Source of the DNA: a virus
Length of the DNA stretch: 26,863 nucleotides
Strand: one strand, 5' to 3'
IMG/VR virus record: IMGVR_UViG_3300021962_007389
Span: 1 to 26,863 of that record
Within the stretch, counting starts at the first letter, position 1. Every line of letters begins with the position of its first letter. Shown here piece after piece: positions 1 to 6,871 of this stretch. Made by a program: the position numbers and the translations under genes. The notes beneath the pieces are model-generated. The model made no database searches. It was not told the origin of the DNA and saw only the letters and a list, made by a program, of their open reading frames with translations.

Positions 1-77
1 TTATGTTAGCACTTGCATTTATTGGTGGCACATGCCTTGGAATCGGTTTAATATTGTTAATTGAAAAAAAGAAATAA
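1..77 (+). CDS. Short hydrophobic peptide or C-terminal end of a membrane protein (possibly partial)
   Basis: An open frame runs from the window edge to a TAA at 75-77. Its only ATG, at position 3, would give 24 residues: a single hydrophobic, glycine-containing stretch ending in IEKKK, which looks like one transmembrane helix with a positively charged end. It may be the tail of a longer membrane protein that starts outside the window, because the frame is open to position 1. No function can be assigned. The next gene starts 25 bases downstream on the same strand. Confidence 0.4.
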   Translation, partial: MLALAFIGGTCLGIGLILLIEKKK

Positions 78-102
78 TATTTTTATTCAAAACAAACATA
101 CT

Positions 103-624
103 ATGAAAACACTAATCTTAATATTAACAGTTATACTTTTAACTTCAGCTACATTCCCAGCGCTAAAAAAACAGCCTGCACCAAAACACATAGATAGCTA
201 CATAAAACGCTTTTTAGCAACTGCAAAACAAGAAGCTAAACTATTTAATATACCTGTAAGCATAACATTAGCACAGGGCATTATAGAAAGCAATGCAGGG
301 CGTTCAAGTTTAAGCCGTAAGCATAACAATCACTTCGGTATTAAACACCGTGGAAAAGGCAAATATGCAGTTTATAAAGACGATACACCGCGCGACAAAT
401 TTCAAGTCTATAAATCGGCGTGGTGGTCATATCGGGCGCATAGTAAGTTACTAACTTCAAAACGTTATAAACACCTCACACGGCTAAATAGATTAAATTA
501 TAAAGCATGGGCACACGGTTTAAAAAAGTGCGGCTATGCAACTGAAAAAAAATATGCTGAAATCTTAATTTCTGTAATAGAAAAGTACGAACTTTGGCAA
601 TATGATTTTCCAATTTTTCCATGA
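103..624 (+). CDS. Secreted GH73-type glucosaminidase (peptidoglycan hydrolase)
   Basis: This 173-residue protein resembles the FlgJ/LytG-type mannosyl-glycoprotein endo-beta-N-acetylglucosaminidase family (GH73), which cuts the glycan backbone of peptidoglycan. Residues 1-20 form a signal peptide (MKTLILILTV followed by more hydrophobic residues). The domain covers about 30-165: AQGIIESNAG carries the likely catalytic Glu62, NNHFGIKH matches the family NxFGIK motif, and CGYATEKKYAEIL is the usual late motif. I chose the ATG at 103 because a TTG start at 61 would put 14 charged residues before the signal peptide. It overlaps the next gene by 23 bases. A secreted lysin near an amidase suggests a role in lysis, or a virion-associated or exported wall hydrolase. 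The family call is strong; the timing of action is inferred. Confidence 0.85.
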   Translation: MKTLILILTVILLTSATFPALKKQPAPKHIDSYIKRFLATAKQEAKLFNIPVSITLAQGIIESNAGRSSLSRKHNNHFGIKHRGKGKYAVYKDDTPRDKFQVYKSAWWSYRAHSKLLTSKRYKHLTRLNRLNYKAWAHGLKKCGYATEKKYAEILISVIEKYELWQYDFPIFP

Positions 625-844
625 TAAAATAAAGGGCGATGAATGGTATGTAGTCGAACAGTTGCCCGAAGGCAATTATAAGGCTATTTGCACGCGTCAA
701 ACAAAAATCTATAAGTTAGGATGTGTAAGGAACTTTTTTTTTGATGACAAAGAAATATGGACTAAGGGAAAATTTAAACCTAAAAATCATTCATTAACAA
801 ATTTAAATAAAACAAATGGTAAACCGCGTGACGCTAATCGGTAG
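602..844 (+). CDS. Unknown small protein, 80 aa
   Basis: I do not recognise this protein. It is 80 residues, basic, with aromatic-rich sequence such as GDEWYVVEQLPEGNYKAI, which suggests a small beta-rich fold. It starts inside the end of the glucosaminidase gene (23-base overlap) and ends 29 bases into the single-stranded DNA-binding protein gene, so all three are probably co-transcribed and translationally linked. A run of nine T at about 731-739 encodes FFF. The reading frame is maintained across it, but such a run is prone to replication or sequencing slippage. Confidence 0.6.
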   Translation: MIFQFFHDKIKGDEWYVVEQLPEGNYKAICTRQTKIYKLGCVRNFFFDDKEIWTKGKFKPKNHSLTNLNKTNGKPRDANR

Positions 845-1172
845 GGTTGGCAAAGAACCCGAGCAAAAACAATTTGGTGAAAAGACATTAACAAAATTTA
901 GTTTTGCAACGTCTGAAAGCTATAAAGACAAAAACGGCGAATGGCAAGAAAAAACACAATGGCATCAAGTTAGCTATTGGAATAACATTACAATTGAAAA
1001 AGGCGATATGCTTTTTATTGAGGGCAAAATTGAATATCGCGAACACGAGGGCAAATATTATACTGATATTATAGCTTCATATTGTAGAAAATTTAATTCA
1101 GGACAAAAAGCGCAAGCAGTTGAAGTTGAAGTATTGCCAGTAAAAAATAATGATGCTGATTTGCCTTTTTAA
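816..1172 (+). CDS. ssb: Single-stranded DNA-binding protein (SSB)
   Basis: This 118-residue protein is a bacterial-type SSB with one OB fold, which coats single-stranded DNA during phage replication and recombination. The family signature is clear: the N-terminal MVNRVTLIGRVGKEPE, then LTKFSFATSESY, TQWHQVSYW and GDMLFIEGKIEYREHEGKYYTD-type strands. The C terminus ends in NNDADLPF, the acidic tip with terminal Pro-Phe that in SSBs recruits partner proteins. The linker between OB fold and tip is very short compared with cellular SSBs (usually about 170 residues), as is common for phage copies. The gene is followed by an intrinsic terminator at 1242-1275, so it probably ends a transcription unit. 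Confidence 0.93.
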   Translation: MVNRVTLIGRVGKEPEQKQFGEKTLTKFSFATSESYKDKNGEWQEKTQWHQVSYWNNITIEKGDMLFIEGKIEYREHEGKYYTDIIASYCRKFNSGQKAQAVEVEVLPVKNNDADLPF

Positions 1173-1241
1173 ACTTTGAAATATTAAATAAAAATCTTAT
1201 TTTTAATTACAGTTTTTAATTTTCATTAGTCTTTGGTTTGT

Positions 1242-1275
1242 ACCGCCTGTTTTTGAAGTTCAGGCGGTTTTTTTT
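1242..1275 (+). terminator. Rho-independent terminator after ssb
   Basis: A perfect 8-bp stem (ACCGCCTG at 1242-1249 with CAGGCGGT at 1261-1268) encloses an 11-base loop and runs into a T tract at 1268-1275. It lies 70 bases after the ssb stop codon and just before the next plus-strand gene. It should end or attenuate transcription of the ssb unit. Confidence 0.88.
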
Positions 1276-1286
1276 AAAAATAAGAT

Positions 1287-1712
1287 ATGTATTTAACATT
1301 TGAGCAGGCATTCAATATGATTAAGCCAAACGGCGCTAAAAATGCCAACTATTCAGCAACGCGAATTAGACAGCTTATAAATTTAGGTCATTTAGTTGAA
1401 GCTAAACCTGAAATATTTGTTGATGATAATAGTATTTTTGTAAGTTTAGGCTACATTAAAACCGAAGGATTAGTTACTGAAGAATCTGTCAAAAGATATA
1501 TTTTTGAGCGCAAAGAACTTAAAAACAAGTTAGGCAAGATTCCTAAAAAGAACCGAGAAGTTAAGGCATATTTTGAAGATGACAGCTATACTAATTTTAT
1601 GTCAATAGATGCTGCATGTTTATTTTTTGGCATATCTAGGGACAAAATAATGCGCAGTATTGAAAAGAAAAAATTTATTAAGGTTAAGAACGAAATGATA
1701 AAGTTTGTATAG
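1287..1712 (+). CDS. Possible DNA-binding protein with HTH-like segments, 141 aa
   Basis: The protein is 141 residues and rich in Lys and Glu. Two segments look like DNA-binding helices. Around residues 24-38, SATRIRQLINLGHLVEA has the spacing of an excisionase/MerR-like winged helix. Around 107-130, SIDAACLFFGISRDKIMRSI resembles the NUMOD1-type or HTH motif (SIxEAAxxLGISxxxIxxxL). A regulatory or DNA-associated role is inferred from these patterns alone; I do not recognise the whole protein. It starts 11 bases after the terminator that follows ssb, so it may have its own promoter. It ends in a TAG stop. Confidence 0.65.
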   Translation: MYLTFEQAFNMIKPNGAKNANYSATRIRQLINLGHLVEAKPEIFVDDNSIFVSLGYIKTEGLVTEESVKRYIFERKELKNKLGKIPKKNREVKAYFEDDSYTNFMSIDAACLFFGISRDKIMRSIEKKKFIKVKNEMIKFV

Positions 1713-1746
1713 TCCTATGGCGGAATTGGACTACTAAAATTAACAC

Positions 1747-1908
1747 ATGAAACACATTGCAGCAATATCACAAATAATAGTCTATTTTCTTATTAGCTAT
1801 TTTTTTACATGGCAATTGTCGCTTTTGATATTTTTAGCCATATTTTTTAACAACTTACAAAAAAACACACATGTTCAACGAATTAGCAAAAAGTATTCAC
1901 GAAGGTAA
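1747..1908 (+). CDS. Small membrane protein, 53 aa
   Basis: A 53-codon frame begins with ATG at 1747 and ends with TAA at 1906-1908. Residues 7-36 are strongly hydrophobic (for example IIVYFLISYFF and LSLLIFLAIFF), enough for one long or two short membrane helices, and the C terminus is basic (RISKKYSRR). It overlaps the next gene by 38 bases in another frame, which fits the compact style of this block. The start context, ACACATGAAACAC, resembles that of other starts in the window. Function is unknown. Confidence 0.5.
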   Translation: MKHIAAISQIIVYFLISYFFTWQLSLLIFLAIFFNNLQKNTHVQRISKKYSRR

Positions 1909-2227
1909 CAAGGCACGTGGATTTTGGGAAGAAGACCGCAAATTGACTGAAGTTGTAATGCTTACAGTTTGTGAATTAGCTGAAGCAATAGAAGCGGACC
2001 GCGCTGGCAAATGGGTTGATGAAACTGATTTAATTAAATATCTAAATAAATATGAACCCGATACATTTCGCGAAACTATAAAAGACACCGTACAGGATGA
2101 AATAGCCGATGCAATAATACGTATTTTAGACTTTAGCCATAAGTTTAATATTGACTTAGATTTTCACATTAAAGCTAAATTAGCTTACAACGCTTCAAGA
2201 CCTTACAAACATGGCAAATCATACTGA
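1871..2227 (+). CDS. MazG-like all-alpha NTP pyrophosphohydrolase
   Basis: This 118-residue, mostly helical protein fits the MazG/all-alpha NTP pyrophosphatase superfamily, which hydrolyses (d)NTPs to NMP and pyrophosphate. The diagnostic metal-binding pattern is visible: an ExxE in CELAEAIEAD (residues 34-43) and an ExxD in DEIADAIIRI (about 77-86). In phages such enzymes may reshape the nucleotide pool or lower (p)ppGpp; which substrate applies here cannot be read from sequence. The gene overlaps the following gene by 17 bases, and that gene also encodes a small protein with a related helical motif. Confidence 0.8.
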   Translation: MFNELAKSIHEGNKARGFWEEDRKLTEVVMLTVCELAEAIEADRAGKWVDETDLIKYLNKYEPDTFRETIKDTVQDEIADAIIRILDFSHKFNIDLDFHIKAKLAYNASRPYKHGKSY

Positions 2228-2414
2228 TAGTATTGTTGAATCGGTTGTACAAAAATTTCAACAACGTTCCGAAATAGGAATAAAAAAATACGGTAAAACA
2301 CTAGATAGAAATGATTTGAACTTTATTGAATGGGTTAATCATTTACAGGAAGAACTTATGGATGCTATTCTTTATGCTGAAAAATTAAAACAAAATGCTA
2401 ATACTAAATTCTAA
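2211..2414 (+). CDS. Small helical MazG-related phage protein, 67 aa
   Basis: The 67-residue protein has the pattern of small phage proteins related to the all-alpha NTP-PPase group: QQRSEIGIKKYGKTLDRNDL followed by WVNHLQEELMDAILYAEKL. The EELMD in the second helix resembles the ExxxD metal-binding half of MazG-like enzymes, but the protein is too short for a full four-helix domain. It might work as an oligomer or together with the MazG-like protein encoded just upstream. The gene overlaps its neighbours on both sides (17 and 20 bases). Confidence 0.65.
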   Translation: MANHTDSIVESVVQKFQQRSEIGIKKYGKTLDRNDLNFIEWVNHLQEELMDAILYAEKLKQNANTKF

Positions 2415-3105
2415 TTCATTGGCAGTTGTAAGGATGCAAATGCAACTTAGACAGCTTGATTTTTATAATGGCTTAATAGATGGTTTTTTTGATGAAACGG
2501 TACGAAATGCTGTTATTGAATTTCAAAAAAAATATCAGTTAGTTCCCGATGGAATTGCAGGACCTAAAACATTAACAGTTTTAAATACTGTTTGCGCAAA
2601 TGGTTTTCACACTTTGTTTTTACATTGTTCAGCTGGTCCTGAATTTCGCGATGCAAAAGCTGAACAAATAATAGCTATGCACACTTTGCCCATTTCTAAA
2701 GGTGGGCGCGGTTGGTCTAAGCCCGGTTATTCAGATGTAATTGAAACAAGCGGCAAACTTGTAAACATTTGGAAGTATAACAATGATAATCTAATAAATG
2801 AATGGGAACAAACGTGGGGCGTTTTAGGCACTACACTATTAAATAGAAATGCAAGGCATATTTGCTATATTGGTGGCATGACTGCTGACATGCGAATGCC
2901 AAAAGATACAAGAACACCCGGTCAATTACTTACGATGTATAATTATATTCATGACATAGTAAAACAAAATCCAAAAATTATCATTGCAGGACATAACCAA
3001 GTACAGAATAAAGCATGTCCAAGTTTTGATGTGCCTAAATATTTAGAATCAATAAATATACCTAGTTATAATATTGCACATTGGTCAAGCAAACTTAAAA
3101 TATGA
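2395..3105 (+). CDS. Endolysin: peptidoglycan-binding domain plus N-acetylmuramoyl-L-alanine amidase
   Basis: The 236-residue protein has two parts. Residues 8-65 form a PG_binding_1 domain (VVRMQMQLRQLDFYNGLIDG, then FDETVRNAVIEFQ and PDGIAGPKT), which anchors to peptidoglycan. Residues 72-235 form an Amidase_2/T7-lysozyme-type N-acetylmuramoyl-L-alanine amidase, which cuts the glycan-peptide bond. Probable zinc ligands are His77 (FLHCSAG), His200 (IAGHNQ) and Cys208 (ACPSFDV). The T7 residue corresponding to the catalytic Tyr/Lys pair cannot be placed with confidence by eye. There is no signal peptide, so a holin or other route is needed for access to the wall. The holin-like gene lies on the opposite strand at 4100-4561. 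The stop overlaps the next start as ATGA. Confidence 0.9.
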   Translation: MLILNSNSLAVVRMQMQLRQLDFYNGLIDGFFDETVRNAVIEFQKKYQLVPDGIAGPKTLTVLNTVCANGFHTLFLHCSAGPEFRDAKAEQIIAMHTLPISKGGRGWSKPGYSDVIETSGKLVNIWKYNNDNLINEWEQTWGVLGTTLLNRNARHICYIGGMTADMRMPKDTRTPGQLLTMYNYIHDIVKQNPKIIIAGHNQVQNKACPSFDVPKYLESINIPSYNIAHWSSKLKI

Positions 3106-3278
3106 CACATACAGAGCGACATAGATTAACAAGGCTGTTAAACTATAATAAAGGTTTTCAAGATGCTTTAATTTGGATTCAGAATGACCAGCCTTATGAT
3201 GAAGAAATTGAATTAAAAATTGATATTATATTACATAAAATTGAACAAATCGAAAACAGACTAAAGAATGACAAATGA
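3102..3278 (+). CDS. Unknown small helical protein, 58 aa
   Basis: A 58-codon frame starts at the ATGA overlap with the amidase stop and ends 11 bases inside the next gene. The product is charged and probably helical (FQDALIWIQNDQP, then a run of alternating Ile and Glu/Lys residues) with coiled-coil character at the C-terminal half. The ATGA junction and the overlap at its end argue that it is a real, translationally coupled gene. No function can be assigned. Confidence 0.6.
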   Translation: MTHTERHRLTRLLNYNKGFQDALIWIQNDQPYDEEIELKIDIILHKIEQIENRLKNDK

Positions 3279-3666
3279 AGAAAAAAAAGCGGCACTAATT
3301 GAAAAGATAGGTGAGCAAAAAGTAAATGAACTAACGCAAAATATTTGGCTGTTGTTAGGTTCGCTTAAGACTGCAAAATATGCTATTGCACAGTTTGAGC
3401 CTAAGAAGCTAAAATTTGAAATGAAAAAACGTTTTATAGACTTGCATACAGCTATAAACTTATTTGTTAATACGTTTGAAAAGGCTGCAAATCCTAAAGA
3501 ACGCGAATTGCTAAATACAACTTCTTATGAAAATGTCGGTGCCGTTGCTGAATTGATAGCTATGGCAATAACGTTGCCTGAATCACAAATTGAATGGTAT
3601 TTGGATGAATGCAAAAAACTTACTTACGTAGCTTTTAATAGGTCACAGGATGAATTGCGTAGTTGA
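3268..3666 (+). CDS. Unknown helical protein, 132 aa
   Basis: I do not recognise this 132-residue protein. It is rich in Lys, Glu, Ala and Leu and is predicted all-helical by composition (for example NIWLLLGSLKTAKYAIAQFE and VGAVAELIAMAITLPE). No signal peptide or membrane helix is evident. It overlaps genes on both sides (11 bases upstream, 17 downstream) within the plus-strand block. Confidence 0.65.
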   Translation: MTNEEKKAALIEKIGEQKVNELTQNIWLLLGSLKTAKYAIAQFEPKKLKFEMKKRFIDLHTAINLFVNTFEKAANPKERELLNTTSYENVGAVAELIAMAITLPESQIEWYLDECKKLTYVAFNRSQDELRS

Positions 3667-4045
3667 ATCAGTCAGTAAGCTGTTTAATATTGATGTCAGT
3701 AAGTTTCCTGACCGTGAAGTAGGTTATGCAATGTGCGATATTCAAAGAATGATACCAAATGAATATTCTGTTTGGATTGTTTATGCTAATCACACTAAAT
3801 GTATAAACTTTGACTTATTAAAACAGTTGCCAAAATCAGATAATTATATACCTTTATTTTTGTTTAAATCAATTATGTCAAGCCGATATAAGTTGCATTG
3901 TGAATTTTGCCTTTATGACAGAAATACAGTCAATATAGATGGCAAAGAATATGATTCTGATGAATACTTCAAACAGAATAAAATAATTCAAGTGGCGGCA
4001 ATTATTCAATATGACACACATAAAATATTAAGCATCCTAAAATGA
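3650..4045 (+). CDS. Unknown protein, 131 aa, last gene of the plus-strand block
   Basis: I do not recognise this 131-residue protein. It contains four cysteines in its middle region (KCINFD, HCEFCLYD) and a mix of beta-like and helical stretches. It is the last plus-strand gene before the convergent junction: its TGA at 4043-4045 is followed at once by a hairpin, and the plus-strand terminator at 4106-4136 lies about 60 bases downstream. Confidence 0.65.
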   Translation: MNCVVESVSKLFNIDVSKFPDREVGYAMCDIQRMIPNEYSVWIVYANHTKCINFDLLKQLPKSDNYIPLFLFKSIMSSRYKLHCEFCLYDRNTVNIDGKEYDSDEYFKQNKIIQVAAIIQYDTHKILSILK

Positions 4046-4071
4046 AAACCGCTGCCAAAAAAGACAGCGGT
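4041..4071 (-). terminator. Hairpin terminator for the minus-strand virion operon
   Basis: Read on the minus strand, ACCGCTG (4071-4065), a 10-base loop and CAGCGGT (4054-4048) form a perfect 7-bp stem, followed by TTTTCATTTT. It lies 30 bases beyond the holin stop codon and abuts the stop of the opposing plus-strand gene. The U tract is interrupted, so it may be weaker than its plus-strand partner. Confidence 0.65.
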
Positions 4072-4099
4072 CACACATGAAAACACAAAAGAGCAAAAT

Positions 4100-4561
4100 T
4101 TATTCACCTGCTGGTTTATCACTAGCAGGTTTTTTTAATATATCTTTAGGATTCGGAATAAAGCCTTTAAAATAACCGATTATATCAACGCCTGTTGTTT
4201 GGCTAACGTTTTCAAATATTGATTTTAGCTCAATGCCACAAACAAATAAAGCAACGTAATATGATAGTGTAAATTCTAGGTCAAGCATCCACGTAAAAAC
4301 CTGACTACTTATTATCGCTAAACAATAATCATTCATTTTGTTTATAGTACGTCTAAAACCTTTTGATTGTATTTTTTCGCCAAGTGCTTTAGCTTTACGA
4401 ACGCCTGTTAAAAAGTCAACTAAAAGCATTACAGATAAACAAATAATAAGGGGCTTTAAAATGCAAAGTTGAAGTTTAATTTCGGGCAAAACTTTCATAA
4501 AATAGTTAAGCGAATCAGATGCTAATTTCAAAGAATCGGCGGTAATAGTCAGGGAATCCAT
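4100..4561 (-). CDS. Holin (phage holin family 4-like)
   Basis: The 153-residue protein matches the phage holin 4 / toxin-secretion lysis holin pattern. The core motif is VDFLTGVRKAKALGEKIQSK (49-68) followed by GFRRTINKM, which is diagnostic for the family. Predicted membrane helices lie at about 34-52, 78-95 and 97-113. Holins form holes in the inner membrane at the end of the infection cycle so that wall hydrolases without a signal peptide, such as the amidase at 2395-3105, can reach peptidoglycan. The start overlaps the upstream stop as TAATG. It is the last gene of the minus-strand virion operon, and its 3' end carries the plus-strand terminator. Confidence 0.85.
   Translation of the reverse strand: MDSLTITADSLKLASDSLNYFMKVLPEIKLQLCILKPLIICLSVMLLVDFLTGVRKAKALGEKIQSKGFRRTINKMNDYCLAIISSQVFTWMLDLEFTLSYYVALFVCGIELKSIFENVSQTTGVDIIGYFKGFIPNPKDILKKPASDKPAGE
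4106..4136 (+). terminator. Strong intrinsic terminator for the plus-strand block, inside the 3' end of the holin gene
   Basis: ACCTGCTGGT (4106-4115) pairs with ACTAGCAGGT (4121-4130) as a 10-bp stem with one G-T wobble and a 5-base loop, followed by seven T (4130-4136). It ends plus-strand transcription while also encoding the last residues (KPASDKPAGE) of the opposing holin gene. Confidence 0.85.
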
Positions 4562-5073
4562 TATTCAATTTTAATATATCGTGAAACAATAACCGCGGCT
4601 GGTGTTCCTATAAAAATAAACCACCACGGCAACGGTACAAAGATAATAAAAAAAATGAATGTTATCATAGAAATCCACGTTCCAAAACATATAGGACACG
4701 CTCCCATCATTGACCAATAGTTATTTTTCATATTATTTTCGACATCATTATAAACCATGTCGATTTGTTGTAAATACTCTTTGTATATACTATCGGCTTG
4801 TTCAGCTGTTTTATTCTGCAATTCAGCATTTAATTCAATGTCGCGTTTAGCTTTCCATTTGTTATAATTTGCCCATACGCGGCTTTTTTCTTTGCGTTCG
4901 AAATCAAGATAGCGTTTAGAAATAAATTTGCCATAAGCCGAAAATATGCGCCCTGTATAAAATTCCCCCTGCACAGGCGAACCGATGCAATAATGTAAAA
5001 ATTTAATTATGCAAGATGCAAATATTGTAAGTGTTATAAGTGATAGCATTACACAATAAATTGAGTTAGCCAT
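4561..5073 (-). CDS. Membrane protein with CPICFGTW motif, 170 aa
   Basis: This protein has an N-terminal hydrophobic helix (about 5-30), a central charged, helical region (about 55-118), then CPICFGTW at 126-133 followed by hydrophobic segments at about 134-168. The CxxCxGxW at the start of a membrane segment is reminiscent of DUF1360-type small membrane proteins, where CxxC may bind metal or form a disulfide. Function is unknown. Its place directly upstream of the holin (TAATG junction) suggests a membrane or lysis-related role, but this is inference from position only. Confidence 0.65.
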   Translation of the reverse strand: MANSIYCVMLSLITLTIFASCIIKFLHYCIGSPVQGEFYTGRIFSAYGKFISKRYLDFERKEKSRVWANYNKWKAKRDIELNAELQNKTAEQADSIYKEYLQQIDMVYNDVENNMKNNYWSMMGACPICFGTWISMITFIFFIIFVPLPWWFIFIGTPAAVIVSRYIKIE

Positions 5074-5285
5074 TGATTAACCATATTAGGAACATCACTA
5101 TCTTCCCAAGTATCTACGTAAGGCATATCTTCAGCACGAACACCAAAAGAAGCCGTATCTGTAAATAAAACAACATCAACAGACAAAAGCTTATCAACTG
5201 CCTTATCTCCTATTGTGTTCATATGTATTTCTATGTTTTGAGTTGTTATTTCGACTTTGAATTGTGGAAACTTATAAGTTGGCAT
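5049..5285 (-). CDS. Unknown small protein, 78 aa
   Basis: The 78-residue product is not recognised. It has beta-like N-terminal sequence (YKFPQFKVEITTQNIEIHM) and an acidic C-terminal half (PYVDTWEDSDVPNMVNQWL). It lies between the putative receptor-binding gene and the membrane protein gene, overlapping the latter by 25 bases. A minor virion or fibre-associated role is possible by position only. Confidence 0.6.
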   Translation of the reverse strand: MPTYKFPQFKVEITTQNIEIHMNTIGDKAVDKLLSVDVVLFTDTASFGVRAEDMPYVDTWEDSDVPNMVNQWLTQFIV

Positions 5286-5303
5286 TTTTATTATTTTTTT
5301 ATG

Positions 5304-5939
5304 TTATGAAAGTGTTGTTCCAGTTACTGTAAAAGTTCGGCAGGGAATTGCTCTATAACTTATGCTTGTATTTGTTTTTACTCTTACTGATATAAAATTT
5401 GGTGAAGTTAAAAATTGATTATTAATTATATAAGCAGATGTAGTGCTATTTGGCGCTGTTGTAGATGTCCAATAATATCCAGAGGGCAAAGTATCAAAAG
5501 GTGGATATCCTAAAGGTCTAGTTAAAGGATTCAAATCTGCTATTGAAAATAAACTCATAAATTCGGTAATATTAGGCAATCTCCAACCATTTGTAAAACT
5601 CCCTATACTAAAAAGTAAAGAATTATCAATTGCATCATTCCAAGAAACATCGGTGTAAGTACCTCTTATTCTATACCACCCCAAAACCTCAGAACCATCA
5701 TATGTACTCCAATCTATTACAATATTATTAGCGTAAACTTGAGTTCCTAATTCATCTGTAAATCTGTCTGTTGTGCCAAAGACATTATTTTCTGCAAGTG
5801 TGAAAAAATCAACATTTCTACCCGCTTGTAAATCTCCATCGTCACCCGTTCTGTAAGACGTTGTTTGTCCTGTTTTCATTAGTGTAGCCGTGCTAATGCT
5901 TGTGCCACCTGCAACCGCTTTAATATAATTTCCTATCAT
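5304..5939 (-). CDS. DUF1566 (Lcl C-terminal-like) protein, probable tail adhesin
   Basis: The 211-residue protein has a C-terminal DUF1566/Lcl-type domain, a fold related to C-type lectins. Diagnostic segments are GWRLPNITEFMSLF (118-131), SGYYWTSTT (153-161) and SYRAIPCR (194-201). Such domains are common at the tips of Bacteroidota phage fibres and in secreted surface proteins, so host recognition is a reasonable inference. The N-terminal 110 residues are Gly/Thr/Asn-rich and beta-like and probably link it to the virion. It follows a fibre-like gene at 5942-6535 in the same operon, only 2 bases apart. No signal peptide is seen, as expected for a structural protein. Confidence 0.75.
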   Translation of the reverse strand: MIGNYIKAVAGGTSISTATLMKTGQTTSYRTGDDGDLQAGRNVDFFTLAENNVFGTTDRFTDELGTQVYANNIVIDWSTYDGSEVLGWYRIRGTYTDVSWNDAIDNSLLFSIGSFTNGWRLPNITEFMSLFSIADLNPLTRPLGYPPFDTLPSGYYWTSTTAPNSTTSAYIINNQFLTSPNFISVRVKTNTSISYRAIPCRTFTVTGTTLS

Positions 5940-5941
5940 AA

Positions 5942-6535
5942 TTAAACTTTTTCAACGTTAAGATTTACAACCGCTGCTGTATCAACAGTAACAGTTATTT
6001 TGCTACCTACTGCAATTGTATTAGTTAATGTATAAGGTACACCATCATCGTCAATAGTTGTAACAGGTGTATTTAAAATATCAGTAACACTATTTATTTT
6101 TAGGTCATAAGGCGCATAAAAATCAACTGTCAAAGCATCAACAAGTTCAACTGTATAAATTAAATCAGTTGCTAATTCATCGATAGCATCTTGAACATTT
6201 GTAGCCGTTAAACCTGAAATAGTATTATTATAAGTAATTGCAGATGCAGCACCACCACCCCCACTAACTACAAAAAAAAAATCGCTTGCTAACAATGCAG
6301 CAAGGTCAGCACAATCACCTGTAAATGGTATCGCAGCAGCTGGTACAACTTGTGTATTTGCAACGGTTGCAGGGTCAAAATATTCTACGCTTCCATTGTC
6401 TTGTTCTACTTTAACAGAACCGTTTGCATTGCATTCAATTTCTACAATGTCAGGATTTAAACTGTTAATAAAATCTCCGCTAGCGTTATCATAAATAGCT
6501 ACATTGCCATTTGCGAGTTTTACAATATCAATCAT
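5942..6535 (-). CDS. Tail fibre-like structural protein
   Basis: The 197-residue protein is acidic and rich in Asn, Asp, Thr, Val and Ala. Residues 103-125 contain ISGLTATNVQDAIDELATD, a segment repeated in many phage tail fibre and minor structural proteins, where it forms a trimerising helix after a beta region. The N-terminal part (about 1-60) reads as short beta strands. A glycine run SGGGG at 91-95 follows a FFF encoded by ten T. The setting between virion genes and the DUF1566 protein supports a fibre or fibre-tip assembly role. Confidence 0.7.
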   Translation of the reverse strand: MIDIVKLANGNVAIYDNASGDFINSLNPDIVEIECNANGSVKVEQDNGSVEYFDPATVANTQVVPAAAIPFTGDCADLAALLASDFFFVVSGGGGAASAITYNNTISGLTATNVQDAIDELATDLIYTVELVDALTVDFYAPYDLKINSVTDILNTPVTTIDDDGVPYTLTNTIAVGSKITVTVDTAAVVNLNVEKV

Positions 6536-6538
6536 TTC

Positions 6539-6871
6539 TTATAAGTTTAATGTATTATTTGATAATCCTATTTTAGTGCTAAATTCTATGCAATCGTATT
6601 CTATATTATCAATATTAAGTTTAACTATATTGCCATCGGGGTCTATTATTTGTCCTGTATATGTGTAATTTTCGTTTAAATTTTCAAGTGTAAAAATTAC
6701 AATATCAAATAATGCAGCATTAAAACTGTAATAAATAGTAATATTTGAAAAATTTAATTCTAATATCCAAACACCTGCAATGGTTGCAATAATATCTGTA
6801 TTAAAAACAGCATTACAACTATTTATGCAGCCCAAATTTAACGTATTTTCACAACAATTACAACAAGCCAT
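6539..6871 (-). CDS. Small structural protein with a Cys-rich N terminus
   Basis: The 110-residue protein opens with MACCNCCENTLNLGCINSC: six cysteines in the first 19 residues. The rest is beta-rich and hydrophobic (about 25-95, for example GVWILELNFSNITIYYSF), which would suit a small beta-sandwich. I do not recognise it. Position between connector-like and fibre-like genes suggests a minor virion component. The Cys cluster could bind a metal ion or cross-link the particle. Upstream lies a hairpin (6902-6925), so its expression may be partly uncoupled from the preceding gene. Confidence 0.65.
   Translation of the reverse strand: MACCNCCENTLNLGCINSCNAVFNTDIIATIAGVWILELNFSNITIYYSFNAALFDIVIFTLENLNENYTYTGQIIDPDGNIVKLNIDNIEYDCIEFSTKIGLSNNTLNL

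Noticed and set aside
1710-1733. Inverted repeat TAGTCC/GGACTA after the gene at 1287-1712
   Set aside because: The 6-bp stem has a 12-base loop and no T run, too weak to call a terminator or operator.
4077-4175. A 32-codon plus-strand frame starting in the context CACACATGAAAAC
   Set aside because: It crosses the terminator hairpin, lies antisense to the holin gene and has no protein-like features, although its start context resembles real starts.
6272-6281. Run of ten T (minus strand) in the fibre-like gene as a second slippage site
   Set aside because: Both alternative frames meet stops within a few codons, so slippage would only truncate the protein. It is more likely a homopolymer of no function.
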